Numbered from the stretch's first letter, positions 15,529-25,104 are shown. The stretch: DNA of 64,000 nt from Micromonospora chaiyaphumensis (GCF_900091435.1 NZ_FMCS01000013.1:1-64000), one strand, 5' to 3'. Notes: a model not told the origin generated them from the sequence alone. Made by a program: numbers and translations.

Positions 15529-16482
15529 TCAGCCGAGGGCGGCCAGGGCGTCGCGCGCCTCGGCGGCCGCCGGCCCCTGACGGTCCGCCGCCAGCAGGGC
15601 CTCCAGCGCCCTCCGGTACGCGACGTCGCGCGCCGCCCCGGCCGGCGTCTCGACGTCGGGGACGACCCCGCAGCCCTCCCAGTTGGTGCCGCTGACCGCG
15701 TTGACCGGCCGGGCCACCGGCACGGTCAGCTCCAGGTGCGGGTGCAGCCGGTGCCCGATCCGCGGGTGCGCCCCGCCCCGGGTCCGCTCGCCGACGACGG
15801 TGCCCCGGCCGAGCTGCTGAAGGTCGTACGCCAGCTCCTCGCCGCCGGAGAACGTCTCCGGGCCGGTCAGCACGTGCACCGGCTTGTCCGGGGCGTAGCG
15901 GGGCACGGGCAGCCAGGCGGCGCTCCAGTACTGGTGGGTGGTGCCGGCCCGCTCGTGCATGGTGTGCAGGTGGGCCGGCTCGGCGAAGAACCAGCCGCAG
16001 ACCAGGGCCACCATGTCCGGGCTGCCGCCCCGGTTGCCGCGCAGGTCGAGCAGGAGCGCGTCGGTGCCGGCGAGCAGCCGCAGCGCCGCGACCACGAGGT
16101 CACCGGCGAGCTGCGGCGGGAAGAGGTAGGGCGCGATCTCCAGCAGCCCCACGTTGCCGGGCAGCCGCTCCACCCGGGCCACACCGCCCATGGTGCGCGC
16201 GGCGAGCTGGACGAACTGCTCCTCGGCCGGGTCGCCGGCGATGTCGGCCAGGGGCGTCTCGTGGTGCTTGAGCCGCAGGTGCAGGTCGCCGTTGGCCTCC
16301 TGCAGGTCGGCGGTGACCAGCGCGCCGAGCGCCGCCGCGTCGGTCGCGGCGGCGTAGGCCCCCGCGCGGAGCCGGTCACCGAGGTGGGCGGCGATCCGGC
16401 CGGCGACCTCGGGAAAGACGTACTGCTCGGCGACCAGCTTCGCGGCCCGCTCGACGATTTCGGTGATCTCATCCTGCTGCAT
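15529..16482 (-). CDS. S41-family peptidase (IRBP/tail-specific protease-like)
   Basis: A 317-residue protein with the N-terminal helical domain of IRBP-like S41 peptidases (TEIVERAAKLVAEQYVFPE) followed by the S41 core: LLLDLRGNRGGSPDMVALVCGWF and the nucleophile loop GPETFSGGEELAYDLQ, whose serine is the catalytic one. No signal peptide or PDZ domain is visible, so it appears cytoplasmic, unlike C-terminal processing proteases. It is divergent from an ArsR-type gene and shares a palindromic control region with it. The ATG at 16482 was chosen; an upstream TTG/ATG extension would overlap that region. Confidence 0.88.
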   Translation of the reverse strand: MQQDEITEIVERAAKLVAEQYVFPEVAGRIAAHLGDRLRAGAYAAATDAAALGALVTADLQEANGDLHLRLKHHETPLADIAGDPAEEQFVQLAARTMGGVARVERLPGNVGLLEIAPYLFPPQLAGDLVVAALRLLAGTDALLLDLRGNRGGSPDMVALVCGWFFAEPAHLHTMHERAGTTHQYWSAAWLPVPRYAPDKPVHVLTGPETFSGGEELAYDLQQLGRGTVVGERTRGGAHPRIGHRLHPHLELTVPVARPVNAVSGTNWEGCGVVPDVETPAGAARDVAYRRALEALLAADRQGPAAAEARDALAALG

Positions 16483-16503
16483 GTCCCGAGTAGAGCAGCC
16501 CGG

Positions 16504-16538
16504 TTGACAAAGCGTCAAGAGAATTGGACGCTTTGACG
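16504..16538. promoter_or_regulatory. Divergent promoter region with inverted-repeat operator
   Basis: CAAAGCGTC (16508-16516) is repeated inverted as GACGCTTTG (16527-16535). TTGACA occurs at 16504-16509 on the plus strand and TTGACG on the minus strand just inside the right arm, with TCTACT 18 bases further as a possible minus-strand -10. The site lies between S41 and ArsR-type genes and would let the regulator control both. Confidence 0.55.
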
Positions 16539-17057
16539 GTGAAGCACGAGACCGAGCTGGAGGTCCGCACCCCGGCCCACTTCAAGGCGCTGGCCCACCC
16601 GTTCCGGCACCGGCTGCTCTTCGCGCTCGGGTCCGGGCCGGCCACCATCAGCCAGCTCGCCGCCGCACTCGGTGCGGCCAAGGGCACCGTCGCCCACCAC
16701 CTCAAGGTGCTCACCGAGGCCGGCATGGTCCGCACCGCGCACACCCGCCAGGTCCGCGGCGGCACCGAGCAGTACCACGAGCGCGCCTTCCGCCGCCTGA
16801 CCGGCGAGACGGTCGACGCCGGTGCCACCAGCGCCCTGTTCGGCGCGGTCGCCGAGGAACTGGCCGGCGACCCCGACCCGCTGCTGCACCTGCGCCACCT
16901 GCGGCTCACCCCCGCCCAGGCGCAGCGGCTCCGGGCCACCCTCGACACGCTGGTCGGCGACGCCGAGGAGGCCGACGCGGACCAGCCCCGGTACGGCGTC
17001 CTGGTCTCCCTCTACCGCCACGGCGGCCCCACGCAGCCCGGCCCGTCGGGGCGCTGA
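16539..17057 (+). CDS. ArsR-type winged-helix repressor
   Basis: A DNA-binding protein of about 172 residues with a clear winged helix at residues 10-75 (TPAHFKALAHPFRHRLLFAL, ATISQLAAALGAAKGTVAHH, LKVLTEAGMVR) and a C-terminal helical part that probably dimerises. I placed the start at GTG 16539 (MKHETELEV); TTG 16524 and TTG 16533 are in frame but lie inside the operator palindrome. It is divergent from the S41 peptidase and probably represses both genes. Confidence 0.85.
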   Translation: MKHETELEVRTPAHFKALAHPFRHRLLFALGSGPATISQLAAALGAAKGTVAHHLKVLTEAGMVRTAHTRQVRGGTEQYHERAFRRLTGETVDAGATSALFGAVAEELAGDPDPLLHLRHLRLTPAQAQRLRATLDTLVGDAEEADADQPRYGVLVSLYRHGGPTQPGPSGR

Positions 17058-17187
17058 CCCACGCCGAACGGCCCTGGCGGCGGCACCGGGGCCTGACTAG
17101 GCTTGCGCCGTCCGCAACCCGGTCCTCACCGTCGAGGGTGCACGCCAGAGAGAGAGCCGGAGCGAATCCGTTGTACCGCAGCACGAC

Positions 17188-19467
17188 GTGAGCCTCGCCG
17201 CCGTGGCGCCGGCCCGTCGCACGCTCTCCGGCCGTGTCGGGCTCGTCGCGGCCGCCCTCGTCGTACTCGGGGAAGCGGTGTGGCTGGTGGCCCGCCTGCC
17301 CGGCGGAGCCCTCGTCAGCGACCTCGGCGCCGTGGCGCTGTCGAGCTGGGCGGCGGTGGCCTGCACGCGCGCGGCCCGGCGGCACCCCGCCCCGCTGCGC
17401 CGGTTCTGGGTCCTGCTCGCGGCCACCATGGTCCTCGCGGCGCTCGGCCGGACGGTGTGGACGATCGAGCGGCTGGGCGGGCGCGAACTGCCGCACACCG
17501 CGCTGGTCGGCGGGCTGTTCACCGCCGGCATCGTCACCGGCACCGCCGCGCTGCTCTGCTCCACGGCCGCCCCCCGCAGCCTCGTCGGGCAGGCCCGCAC
17601 CCTGCTCGACGGGGTGATCGTCGCGCTGGCCCTCATCCCGATCGCCTGGGTGGTGGTGTTCCGCGACCTCGCCGCCGCCGACCTGGCCGATCCGCTGCGC
17701 ACCTTCGGGCTGCTCTACCCGATGCTCGACCTGATGCAGCTCACCATCCTGGTGGCGGTCGCCGGGCCGGGCCGTCCGATGTGGCGGGCGCTGACCGTCA
17801 TCGGGATCGGCCTGGCCACCCGCGCCGCCGCCGACGCCGTCTACGTCTCGCTCGTGGCCCACGGCAGCTACGCCCCCGGCCACCCGATCGACGTCTGCTG
17901 GCCGCTGAGCTACCTGCTCGTGGGCCTCGCCACCCGCTACCCGCCGCCGCCCTCCTGCGAGGGGGAGGAGGAGACCGGCGAGTCGCCGCTGCCACCGTGG
18001 TGGCGGGTCGCGCTGCCCTACCTGCCGGTGGGCGGCGCGATCGTCGCCGTGGTCCTCGCCCGCCGGCCCACCGGGCAGACCCCGCACCTCATCTTCCTCG
18101 GCATGATGACGCTGCTCGGCGTCCTCGCGCTGCGCCAGGGGCTGGCCGCCAACGAGAACCTGCGGCTGGTCGCCCGGCTGCGCCGGCTCGCGTACTCCGA
18201 CCAGCTCACCGGCCTGCCCAACCGGCTGACCTTCACCCGGCGGCTGCGCCGGGCGCTGCGCGACGGCGGGCCCGTCGCCGTGCTGCTGCTCGACCTGGAC
18301 GGGTTCAAACAGGTCAACGACCGCTTCGGGCACGCCGCCGGCGACCGGCTGCTGAGCACCATCGCCGAGCGGATGCGGGACGCCATCGGCCCCGACGGCA
18401 TGATCGCCCGCCTCGGCGGCGACGAGTTCGCCGTGCTGGTCGCCGGGGACCGGCCGGTGCCGCCCGAGCGGCTCGCCGTCCGGCTGCTCGCCGCCCTCGA
18501 ACCGCTGCCCGGCGAGGAGGACCTGGGCGTGCACCCCTCGGCCAGCATCGGCATCGCCGAGTACGGCCCGCAGCACACCTCCCACACCGACCTGCTCCGC
18601 GACGCCGACATCGCCATGTACGCGGCCAAGGCCGCCGGCAAGTCCGCGTACCGGACCTGCACGCCGCAGCTGCGGGAGTCGGCCGTGACCCGGGCCGAGC
18701 TGATCGCCGACCTGCGCCGCGCGGTCGACGAACGGCAACTGCTCATGGAGTTCCAGCCCATCGTCGACCTGTCCACCGGCGCGGTCCGCAGCGCCGAGGC
18801 GCTGGTGCGCTGGCGGCACCCCCGGCTCGGCGTGCTCACCCCGGCGCGGTTCCTCCCGCTGGCCGAGGAGACCGGGCTGATCCTGGCCGTCGACCGGTGG
18901 GTCATCCACGAGGCGTGCCGTGCGGCGGCCACCTGGCGCGACCACGCCCCCGAGGTCACCGTGGCGGTCAACATCGCCGCCGCCCACCTGCGCCGGCCCG
19001 ACCTCATCGCCACCGTCACCGAGGCGCTGGGCGCGGCCGGCCTGCCGCCCCGCGCGCTCACCCTGGAACTCACCGAGTCGGCGCTCATCGAGGGCAGCGA
19101 GGCCGTGCTCGACCGGCTGACCCAGCTCCGCGACCTCGGGGTCGGCATCGCCATCGACGACTTCGGCACCGGCTACTCCTCGCTGAGCTACCTGCACCGC
19201 ATCCCGGCCACCGAGCTGAAGATCGACCGGTCCTTCGTGGCCCGCCTCGACGCCGACGACGCGCGGGCGTACGCCACCGTGGAGATGGTCAACCGGCTGG
19301 CCGGCGCCTTCGACCTGGCCGTGGTGGCCGAGGGCGTGGAGACCGGTGACCAGCACGCCGCGGTGGCTGCGATCGGCTGCCTGCACGGCCAGGGCTGGCG
19401 CTACGGCCGCCCGGTCGCCCTGCCCGACCTGCTCCACGCGCTCGCCCCGGTCGACGCGGCCCGCTGA
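17188..19467 (+). CDS. Membrane-bound GGDEF-EAL protein (c-di-GMP synthesis/breakdown)
   Basis: A 759-residue protein. The first 310 residues hold about nine membrane helices. Then a GGDEF domain (DQLTGLPNRLTFTRRL; signature GGDEF intact at about residue 410) and an EAL domain (EAL intact in SAEALVRWRHP near residue 536; ELTESALIEG; AIDDFGTGYSSLSYL; KIDRSFV). Both catalytic signatures look complete, so it may make or degrade cyclic di-GMP, which controls development in Streptomyces and relatives. The final motif reads HGQGWRYGRPV instead of the more usual QGYxxxxP. GTG 17188 is preceded by a weak site. It stands alone. Confidence 0.92.
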   Translation: MSLAAVAPARRTLSGRVGLVAAALVVLGEAVWLVARLPGGALVSDLGAVALSSWAAVACTRAARRHPAPLRRFWVLLAATMVLAALGRTVWTIERLGGRELPHTALVGGLFTAGIVTGTAALLCSTAAPRSLVGQARTLLDGVIVALALIPIAWVVVFRDLAAADLADPLRTFGLLYPMLDLMQLTILVAVAGPGRPMWRALTVIGIGLATRAAADAVYVSLVAHGSYAPGHPIDVCWPLSYLLVGLATRYPPPPSCEGEEETGESPLPPWWRVALPYLPVGGAIVAVVLARRPTGQTPHLIFLGMMTLLGVLALRQGLAANENLRLVARLRRLAYSDQLTGLPNRLTFTRRLRRALRDGGPVAVLLLDLDGFKQVNDRFGHAAGDRLLSTIAERMRDAIGPDGMIARLGGDEFAVLVAGDRPVPPERLAVRLLAALEPLPGEEDLGVHPSASIGIAEYGPQHTSHTDLLRDADIAMYAAKAAGKSAYRTCTPQLRESAVTRAELIADLRRAVDERQLLMEFQPIVDLSTGAVRSAEALVRWRHPRLGVLTPARFLPLAEETGLILAVDRWVIHEACRAAATWRDHAPEVTVAVNIAAAHLRRPDLIATVTEALGAAGLPPRALTLELTESALIEGSEAVLDRLTQLRDLGVGIAIDDFGTGYSSLSYLHRIPATELKIDRSFVARLDADDARAYATVEMVNRLAGAFDLAVVAEGVETGDQHAAVAAIGCLHGQGWRYGRPVALPDLLHALAPVDAAR

Positions 19468-19594
19468 CCGGCCCGGCCCGCGGCGGGTCGAAGGTCCCGG
19501 GCAGGCGGGGGGTTCGGCCCTGCCGGCGGTGCCGCACCCGCCGCCACGATGGTGTCGCAACCAACGAGAGACACCATCCACACGGGAGCCAGAG

Positions 19595-20227
19595 ATGAAG
19601 CGACGGACGCTCGACCTGTTGTTCAGCATCGGTGGGCTGGGCCTCGCGGTCCTGCTGCTCGTCGTGGGCGTCGTCCTGACGACGAACGCCAACTTCGCCA
19701 ACCGCTACGTGCACGACCAGCTTGCCGCCCAGCACATCAGCTTCACCCCGGTCGACAAGCTCAGCAACGAGGAGAAGAAGGCGGACTGCCTGCGCGAGTA
19801 CGCCGGCCAGCCGCTCACCACCGGCAAGCAGGCCGAGTGCTACGCCAACGAGTACATTGGCCTGCACCTGACGTCGATCGGCGGCGGCAAGACGTACGCC
19901 GACCTGGGCGCCCCGCAGACCGCGCTGCGCGAGCAGGTGGCGCAGGCCGAGCAGGCCAAGGCCGCCAACCTGGCCGACCTGCAGAAGCAGCTCGCCGACG
20001 TCACCGCCCAGCGGGAGACCGTGTTCAAGGGCGAGACGCTGCGCGGCCTGCTGCTCACGTCGTACGGGTTCAGTGAGTTCGGCCGCAAGGCCGAGCAGGG
20101 CGCCCTGGCCATGTACCTCGGCGCGGCGCTGCTCCTGCTGCTCTCGGTCGCCGGCCTGGTGCACGCCTTCCGGACCCCGGCCACCGCGACGTTCGCCGCC
20201 CCGGAGAGGGAGCGGGTCACCACCTGA
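19595..20227 (+). CDS. Unknown protein with two membrane helices and an extracellular coiled-coil loop
   Basis: A 210-residue protein: helix 1 at about residues 8-30 (LLFSIGGLGLAVLLLVVGVV), a loop of about 130 residues, helix 2 near residues 168-190 (GALAMYLGAALLLLLSVAGL), and a short polar tail. The loop contains two cysteines (KADCLREYAG and QAECYANEY) and a helix rich in Ala/Gln/Lys (LREQVAQAEQAKAANLADLQ), likely coiled coil. I recognise it as a lineage-type hypothetical without known role. GGGAGCCAGAG precedes the ATG. It is closed by a strong terminator at 20237. Confidence 0.8.
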   Translation: MKRRTLDLLFSIGGLGLAVLLLVVGVVLTTNANFANRYVHDQLAAQHISFTPVDKLSNEEKKADCLREYAGQPLTTGKQAECYANEYIGLHLTSIGGGKTYADLGAPQTALREQVAQAEQAKAANLADLQKQLADVTAQRETVFKGETLRGLLLTSYGFSEFGRKAEQGALAMYLGAALLLLLSVAGLVHAFRTPATATFAAPERERVTT

Positions 20228-20236
20228 CCCGGCCCC

Positions 20237-20285
20237 CGATCGCCCCCGGCCTCCCGCACCCCCCGGCGGAGGCCGGGGGCGATCG
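20237..20285 (+). terminator. Strong terminator hairpin
   Basis: An 18-bp perfect stem (20237-20254 with 20268-20285) with a 13-base loop begins 9 bases after the stop at 20227 and is followed by CCGTTTCCC. Confidence 0.85.
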
Positions 20286-20327
20286 CCGTTTCCCGCCGGC
20301 CGGGCCGCGCGGGCCGCAGAATCGGGC

Positions 20328-20349
20328 TTGACCCTCACGCAACGGGAGG
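20328..20349 (+). promoter_or_regulatory. MerR-type operator/promoter candidate
   Basis: TTGACC (20328-20333) merges into the imperfect palindrome CCTCACGCAACGGGAGG (20333-20349), the arrangement seen upstream of TipA-like MerR genes, where the regulator binds a long spacer. A convincing -10 was not found. Confidence 0.35.
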
Positions 20350-20379
20350 CGGGAGCCTTGGTCGCGGAAGGGAGGAACC

Positions 20380-21138
20380 ATGGCGTACACGGTGGGTCAG
20401 GTGGCGCGGGCGGCCCGGGTGACGGTCCGGACGCTGCACCACTACGACGAGATCGGGCTGCTCTCGCCGAGCGGCCGCACCGCGGCGGGCTACCGCCGCT
20501 ATGACGACGCGGACCTGGAGCGGTTGCAGCTGATCCGTGCCTACCGGGAGCTGGGGTTCCCGTTGGAGGAGATCGCCGAGATCCTCGACGACCCGGGCGG
20601 CGACCCGTTGCCGCACTTGCGCCGGCAGCACGAGCTGCTGACCGGGCGGATCGGGAAGCTGCGGGACATGGTCGCGGCGATCGAACTCGCGATGGAGGCG
20701 AGAAAGTTGGACATTCAGCTCACCCCGGAGGAGCGGTTCGAGGTGTTCGGGGACTTCGACCCGGACGAGCACGCCGAGGAGGCCGAGCGGCGCTGGGGCG
20801 GCACCGAGGCGTACCGGCAGTCGACCGAGCGGGCCGCCCGCTACTCGAAGGAGGACTGGCTCCGGAACAAGGCCGAGAACGAGGAGTGGGGGCGGCGGAT
20901 CACCGAGCTGATGGCGTCGGGCGCGCCGGCCGACTCGCCGGAGGCGATGGCGCTGGCCGAGGAGCACCGGCAGCTCATCAGCCGGTGGTTCTACGACTGC
21001 TCCTACGAGGTCCACACCGGCCTGGCCGACATGTACCTGGCCGACCCGCGGTTCACCGCGTACTACGAGAAGATCCGGCCGGGGCTGGCCGCGTACCTGA
21101 ACGAGGCGATCCACGCCAACGCGATCAGCCGAGCCTGA
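20380..21138 (+). CDS. TipA-type MerR-family regulator
   Basis: A 252-residue protein: a MerR DNA-binding domain (residues 1-70; YTVGQVARAARVTVRTLHHY, GYRRYDDADLERLQLIRAYR), a dimerisation coiled coil, and a C-terminal TipAS-type helical antibiotic-binding domain (DEHAEEAERRWGGTEAYRQS; FYDCSYEVHTGLADMYLADP). In Streptomyces TipAL, thiopeptides bind this domain covalently through a cysteine; a cysteine is present here in FYDCSYE, but I cannot verify that it aligns with that residue. GGGAGGAACC precedes the ATG. It is probably autoregulated and may activate a neighbouring or distant multidrug gene. Confidence 0.9.
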   Translation: MAYTVGQVARAARVTVRTLHHYDEIGLLSPSGRTAAGYRRYDDADLERLQLIRAYRELGFPLEEIAEILDDPGGDPLPHLRRQHELLTGRIGKLRDMVAAIELAMEARKLDIQLTPEERFEVFGDFDPDEHAEEAERRWGGTEAYRQSTERAARYSKEDWLRNKAENEEWGRRITELMASGAPADSPEAMALAEEHRQLISRWFYDCSYEVHTGLADMYLADPRFTAYYEKIRPGLAAYLNEAIHANAISRA

Positions 21139-21189
21139 CCGGCCCCGGGTGCCAGGATGGGCCGGACGGCACACCCTCCGGGAGGTCAC

Positions 21190-21474
21190 GTGATCATCGT
21201 CGCCGGCACCCTCTACGTCGACCCGGCCCAGCGGGACGCCTACCTGTCCTCCTGCACGGAGGTCGTCCGGGCGGCCCGCTCGGCGCCGGGTTGCGTGGAC
21301 TTCGCGGTCAGCGCCGACCTGGTCGAGCCGGGCCGGATCAACGTCTACGAGCGGTGGGAGTCCGACGAGCAACTGCTCGACTTCCGCGGCTCCGGCCCGG
21401 ACGGGCAGCAGGCGGCGATGATCCTCGGCGCCGAGGTGCACCGGTTCCGCATCTCCGGCGTCGAGGCGCCGTGA
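21190..21474 (+). CDS. Antibiotic biosynthesis monooxygenase (ABM) domain protein
   Basis: A 94-residue single-domain protein (VIIVAGTLYVDPAQRDAYL; GCVDFAVSADLVEPGRINVY; ERWESDEQLLDF) of the dimeric ABM ferredoxin-like fold. Members range from quinone-forming monooxygenases to heme-degrading or stress proteins, so no reaction is assigned. GTG 21190 was chosen since GGAGG ends 4 bases upstream. It is 51 bases from the MerR gene in the same direction and could be part of its unit. Confidence 0.85.
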   Translation: MIIVAGTLYVDPAQRDAYLSSCTEVVRAARSAPGCVDFAVSADLVEPGRINVYERWESDEQLLDFRGSGPDGQQAAMILGAEVHRFRISGVEAP

Positions 21475-21794
21475 CCGGTGGCGCCCGTTTCGACCAACAT
21501 CCACACCAGCACGCCGAGGTGGGGCTGTTCTGGCCGCACGAATACCGCCTCATCGCCGAGCTTGTGTCGATCTCGATGCGTTCTGGGTGGGCGACGCTCA
21601 CGCGTTCGCCGCTGCGGGCGTGAGTCACCCACATCATCAAGTTCCTAGGCGCTCACCGGGACATCCCCGGCCGGTTGGCGGCCGTCCGCACGGAGGGCGC
21701 GGCCCGTCGAGTCGTTCCCGACGCCAGCTCGACAGGCGGTGGGGAGCGGGTGCCCGACCAGCCTGGCCGGGCGCTCGCCCGCGACGAGTACCCG
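21475..21794. other. Gene-free stretch between the ABM and gluconate-permease genes
   Basis: No convincing coding frame in either strand. A small hairpin CTCACGC/GCGTGAG lies near 21598-21625. It probably holds the ends of both converging transcripts. Confidence 0.4.
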
Positions 21795-23321
21795 CTACAA
21801 CACCAGGTCGAGCAGGAGGACGCCCGCGAAGCCGACCACCGAGATGATCGTCTCCATCACCGACCAGCTCTTGATGGTCTGCCCGACGGTCAACCCGAAG
21901 TACTCCTTCACGAGCCAGAAGCCGGCGTCGTTGACGTGCGAGAAGAACAGCGACCCGCAGCCGATGGCCAGCGCCAGCAGCGCCACCTCGGGACCCTGGA
22001 GGGTCGCCGCGAGCGGCGAGACGATGCCGGCCGCCGTGATGGTGGCGACGGTGGCCGAGCCGGTGGCCACCCGGATGCCGACGGCGACCAGCCAGCCCAG
22101 CAGCAGCGGCGACAGGTTCGCGCCCTCGGCGGCGTCCGCGACCAGGTTGCCGACGCCCGCGTCGACCAGCACCTGCTTGAAGCCGCCGCCGGCGGCGACG
22201 ATCAGCAGGATGCCGGCGATCGCCGGCAGTGAGCCGCCCAGGAAGCCGGAGACCTGGCTGCGGCTGAACCCCGTCCGGTAGCCCAGGAAGATCATCGCGA
22301 AGATGACGCCGGCGAGCAGGGCGACGATCGGGGTGCCGATGATGTCGAGCGCCTTCCGGCCGCCGGTGTCCTCGGCCAGGGTCAGCTCGCCGATCGCGCG
22401 CAGCAGCATGAGCACGACCGGCAGCAGCACGGTGACCACGGCGGCCCAGAGCGCCGGCTCGCGGCGGGCACGCGGCCCGGCCGGCTCGTCGATCGGCGCG
22501 CCCGGGCGGCCGGCGCCCGGGTTGACCAGGTCGTCCTCGGTGACCAGGTCACCGTCGGCGTCGAGCCGGCCCTCGCCGGGGCGGGTCGGCCGTCGGTCCC
22601 CGCCGACGGCGAGTGGCCGCCGGGTCGGCAGCAGCGCCTCGGGGGCGGTGGCCGGCACGTAGCGGGCGATGAAGTTGCCGAAGACCGGGCCCGCGATGAT
22701 CACCGTGGGGATCGCGACCAGCAGGCCCAGGGCCAGGGTCTGGCCGAGGTTGGCGCCGAGCGCGTCGATGGCGACCAGCGGGCCGGGGTGCGGCGGGACC
22801 AGACCGTGCAGCACGGACAGGCCGGCCAGCGCCGGGATGCCGATCTTCATGAGCGGGACGTCGACCCGGCGGGAGACCAGCAGCACGATCGGCACCAGCA
22901 GCACCACGCCGACCTCGAAGAAGAGCGGGAGGCCGATGAGCGCGGCCACGCCGGCCATGGCCCACGGCAGCGCGCCGCCGGAGACCCGGCCGACCACCCG
23001 TTCCACGATGCTGTCCGCGCCGCCGGACTCGGCGAGCAGGCCGCCGATCATCGCGCCGAGCGCGATCAGCAGGCCGACGCCGCCGACGGTGGATCCGACC
23101 CCGCCGCTGAACGAGGTGACGATCTTGTCGGCGCTGACCCCGGCGACCACGCCGAGCACGGCCGCGCCGAGGATCAGCGCCAGGAAGGGGTGCACCTTGC
23201 CCCAGGCGATGAGCACCACCACCACGGCGATGCCCAGCAGGGCGGCGATGACGAGCTGGGTGTCACCGGCGTTCGTGAGAGGTTCCGCCGGTGCGGCGAG
23301 CAGTGTGACCACGGCAATCAC
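21795..23321 (-). CDS. gntP: GntP-family gluconate:proton permease
   Basis: A 508-residue membrane protein with about twelve to fourteen hydrophobic segments and the family motifs LVPPHPGPLVAIDALGANLG and GSATVATITAAGIVSPLAA. A hydrophilic insert of about 50 residues in the middle (residues 225-275) is longer than usual. It would import gluconate or a related sugar acid. It starts at GTG 23321, 37 bases after the kinase gene ends, so kinase and permease form an operon transcribed leftwards. Confidence 0.92.
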   Translation of the reverse strand: MIAVVTLLAAPAEPLTNAGDTQLVIAALLGIAVVVVLIAWGKVHPFLALILGAAVLGVVAGVSADKIVTSFSGGVGSTVGGVGLLIALGAMIGGLLAESGGADSIVERVVGRVSGGALPWAMAGVAALIGLPLFFEVGVVLLVPIVLLVSRRVDVPLMKIGIPALAGLSVLHGLVPPHPGPLVAIDALGANLGQTLALGLLVAIPTVIIAGPVFGNFIARYVPATAPEALLPTRRPLAVGGDRRPTRPGEGRLDADGDLVTEDDLVNPGAGRPGAPIDEPAGPRARREPALWAAVVTVLLPVVLMLLRAIGELTLAEDTGGRKALDIIGTPIVALLAGVIFAMIFLGYRTGFSRSQVSGFLGGSLPAIAGILLIVAAGGGFKQVLVDAGVGNLVADAAEGANLSPLLLGWLVAVGIRVATGSATVATITAAGIVSPLAATLQGPEVALLALAIGCGSLFFSHVNDAGFWLVKEYFGLTVGQTIKSWSVMETIISVVGFAGVLLLDLVL

Positions 23322-23358
23322 GACCTTCGGTAGTCGTCCGTGCCTCCGGGACGGGCGA

Positions 23359-24900
23359 TCACTGGGGAGGAGCGGTGGGTGGTGGCTCCGGCGGCAGGCT
23401 CGGTGCCAGCCGCCGCAGCGACGCGAACGTCGGCACGAGCGCGTCGTACAGCTCGGAGAAGAGCGGCAGCAGGGCCGCGTACGTGGCGGCGGAGGCGGGG
23501 TTCGGGCGGACCGTCTCCTCGATCCGGACCAGGTCGGCGGCGACCTCGATCGACTCGATGAGGCCGAGCGCCTGCATGCCGAGCAGGGCAGCGCCGAAGC
23601 TCGATCCCTCGTGCCCGGCAGGGAAGCGCACCGGCATGCCGAGCGCGTCGGCGAGGATCTGCCGCCACAGCGGGCTGCGGGCGAAGCCGCCGCTGGCGCG
23701 GATCTCGCGCACCTCGTTGCCGGCCGCCCGGACCGAGGCGAGGACCAGGGCGAGCTGCTGGCAGACGCCCTCCAGCGCGGCCCGGACCAGGTGCGCCCGG
23801 CCGTGCCCGTGGGTCAGCCCCACGTACGCGCCGCGGGGCAGCGCGCTCCAGTGCGGGGCCCGCTCGCTGAGCAGGTACGGCAACATGATCAGCCCGCCGG
23901 AGCCGACGGGCGCCTGGGCGGCCAGGTCGAGCAGCTCCTCCTCGGCGTGCTCGCCCAGCTCGGGCGCGAGTGCCTCGTTGGCCCACTGGAGGACGATCCC
24001 GCCGTTGTTGATCGCCCCGCCGACCACCCAGCGGTGCTCGGTGAGCGCATAGCAGAAGACGCCGCCGAGCGGGTCGACGCCGGGGCGTTCCACCATCACG
24101 CGCATCGCCCCGCTGGTGCCGATCGAGCAGGCCACCTCGCCGGGGTGCACCGCGCCGAGGCCGAGGTTCGCCAGCGGCCCGTCGCCGGCGCCCACCACGA
24201 TGGGGGTGTCCGCGGGCAGGCCGGTGGCCCGGGCCGCCGCGGCGGTCAGGCCGGGCAGCACGTGGGTGGTGGGGACGAGCTGCGGGAGCTGCTCCTCGGT
24301 GATCCCGGCGATGCGCAGCGCCTCGGCGTCCCAGACCAGCCGGTGGATGTCCATGAGGCCGGTGGCGGAGGCGACCGAGTGGTCGGTGACCAGCGCTTCG
24401 GCCAGCCGCAGCAGCACGTAGTCCTTGATGCTCACCCAGTGCGCGACCCGCTCGTGCAGCTTCGGTTGCTGCTCGGCGAACCAGACCAGCTTGGGCAGCG
24501 GCGCCATGGGGTGCACCGGGGTGCCGGTGCGGCGGTGGATGGCCAGCCCGGAGGGCACGGCGCGCAGCCGTTCGGCCTGCGCGCTGGCCCGGGAGTCGGC
24601 CCAGGTGACCGAGGGGGTGAGCGGGGTGCCGGCGGCGTCCAGCCCGATGAGGCTGTGCATCGCGGTGCTGAACGACAGGCCGGCGATGGGCCGGCGCAGC
24701 TCCTCGACCACCGCACGGATCGACCCGACCACCGCGTCGAAGATCCGGGCCGGGTCCTGCTCGGCGTACCCGGGGTGCGGCTCCTCGAGGGGATAACCGA
24801 CCGAGTGGGTGGCGAGCTGCCGGCCACCGGTGTCGTACGCGACCGCCTTCGTGCTGGTGGTGCCGATGTCCACCCCCACCATGACGGCCGGGTCGCCCAC
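23359..24900 (-). CDS. gntK: FGGY-family gluconokinase
   Basis: A 513-residue carbohydrate kinase of the FGGY family. The N-terminal phosphate-binding loop VGVDIGTTSTKAVAYD, the GYAEQDP motif, the ATP-binding GAGDGPLANLGLGAVHPGEV and SIGTSGAMR, and the C-terminal ASGGFARSPLWRQILADAL are all present. Gluconate is inferred from the adjacent GntP permease; the product would be 6-phosphogluconate for the pentose-phosphate pathway. GTG 24900 is preceded by AGGAGGTGCACC; the ATG at 24882 (MVGVDIG) is a shorter alternative. No GntR repressor is visible next to it. Confidence 0.92.
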   Translation of the reverse strand: MGDPAVMVGVDIGTTSTKAVAYDTGGRQLATHSVGYPLEEPHPGYAEQDPARIFDAVVGSIRAVVEELRRPIAGLSFSTAMHSLIGLDAAGTPLTPSVTWADSRASAQAERLRAVPSGLAIHRRTGTPVHPMAPLPKLVWFAEQQPKLHERVAHWVSIKDYVLLRLAEALVTDHSVASATGLMDIHRLVWDAEALRIAGITEEQLPQLVPTTHVLPGLTAAAARATGLPADTPIVVGAGDGPLANLGLGAVHPGEVACSIGTSGAMRVMVERPGVDPLGGVFCYALTEHRWVVGGAINNGGIVLQWANEALAPELGEHAEEELLDLAAQAPVGSGGLIMLPYLLSERAPHWSALPRGAYVGLTHGHGRAHLVRAALEGVCQQLALVLASVRAAGNEVREIRASGGFARSPLWRQILADALGMPVRFPAGHEGSSFGAALLGMQALGLIESIEVAADLVRIEETVRPNPASAATYAALLPLFSELYDALVPTFASLRRLAPSLPPEPPPTAPPQ

Positions 24901-25104
24901 CGGTGCACCTCCTCGCGTCCCGGGGTCGCGGCGCGTCCCGCCCTGCGGCTCACGTTACCGAGGGGCCGATCCCGCCGCATGGCGAAGCAGGGAAGGCCGT
25001 CATCGTCGGCGGTCGATCGTGGGAGCGCTCCGGTAGCGGTGGGCGTCGCGCTTCGCATCGATATCTTCGGCGGGGAGAGACAAGGCAAGACAAGGGAGCA
25101 CGTG

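Noticed and set aside
16906..19701. Very long minus-strand open frame opposite the GGDEF-EAL gene
   Set aside because: Composition is that of an antisense shadow in G+C-rich DNA (Gly/Arg/Gln/His-rich); the plus strand holds intact GGDEF and EAL motifs.
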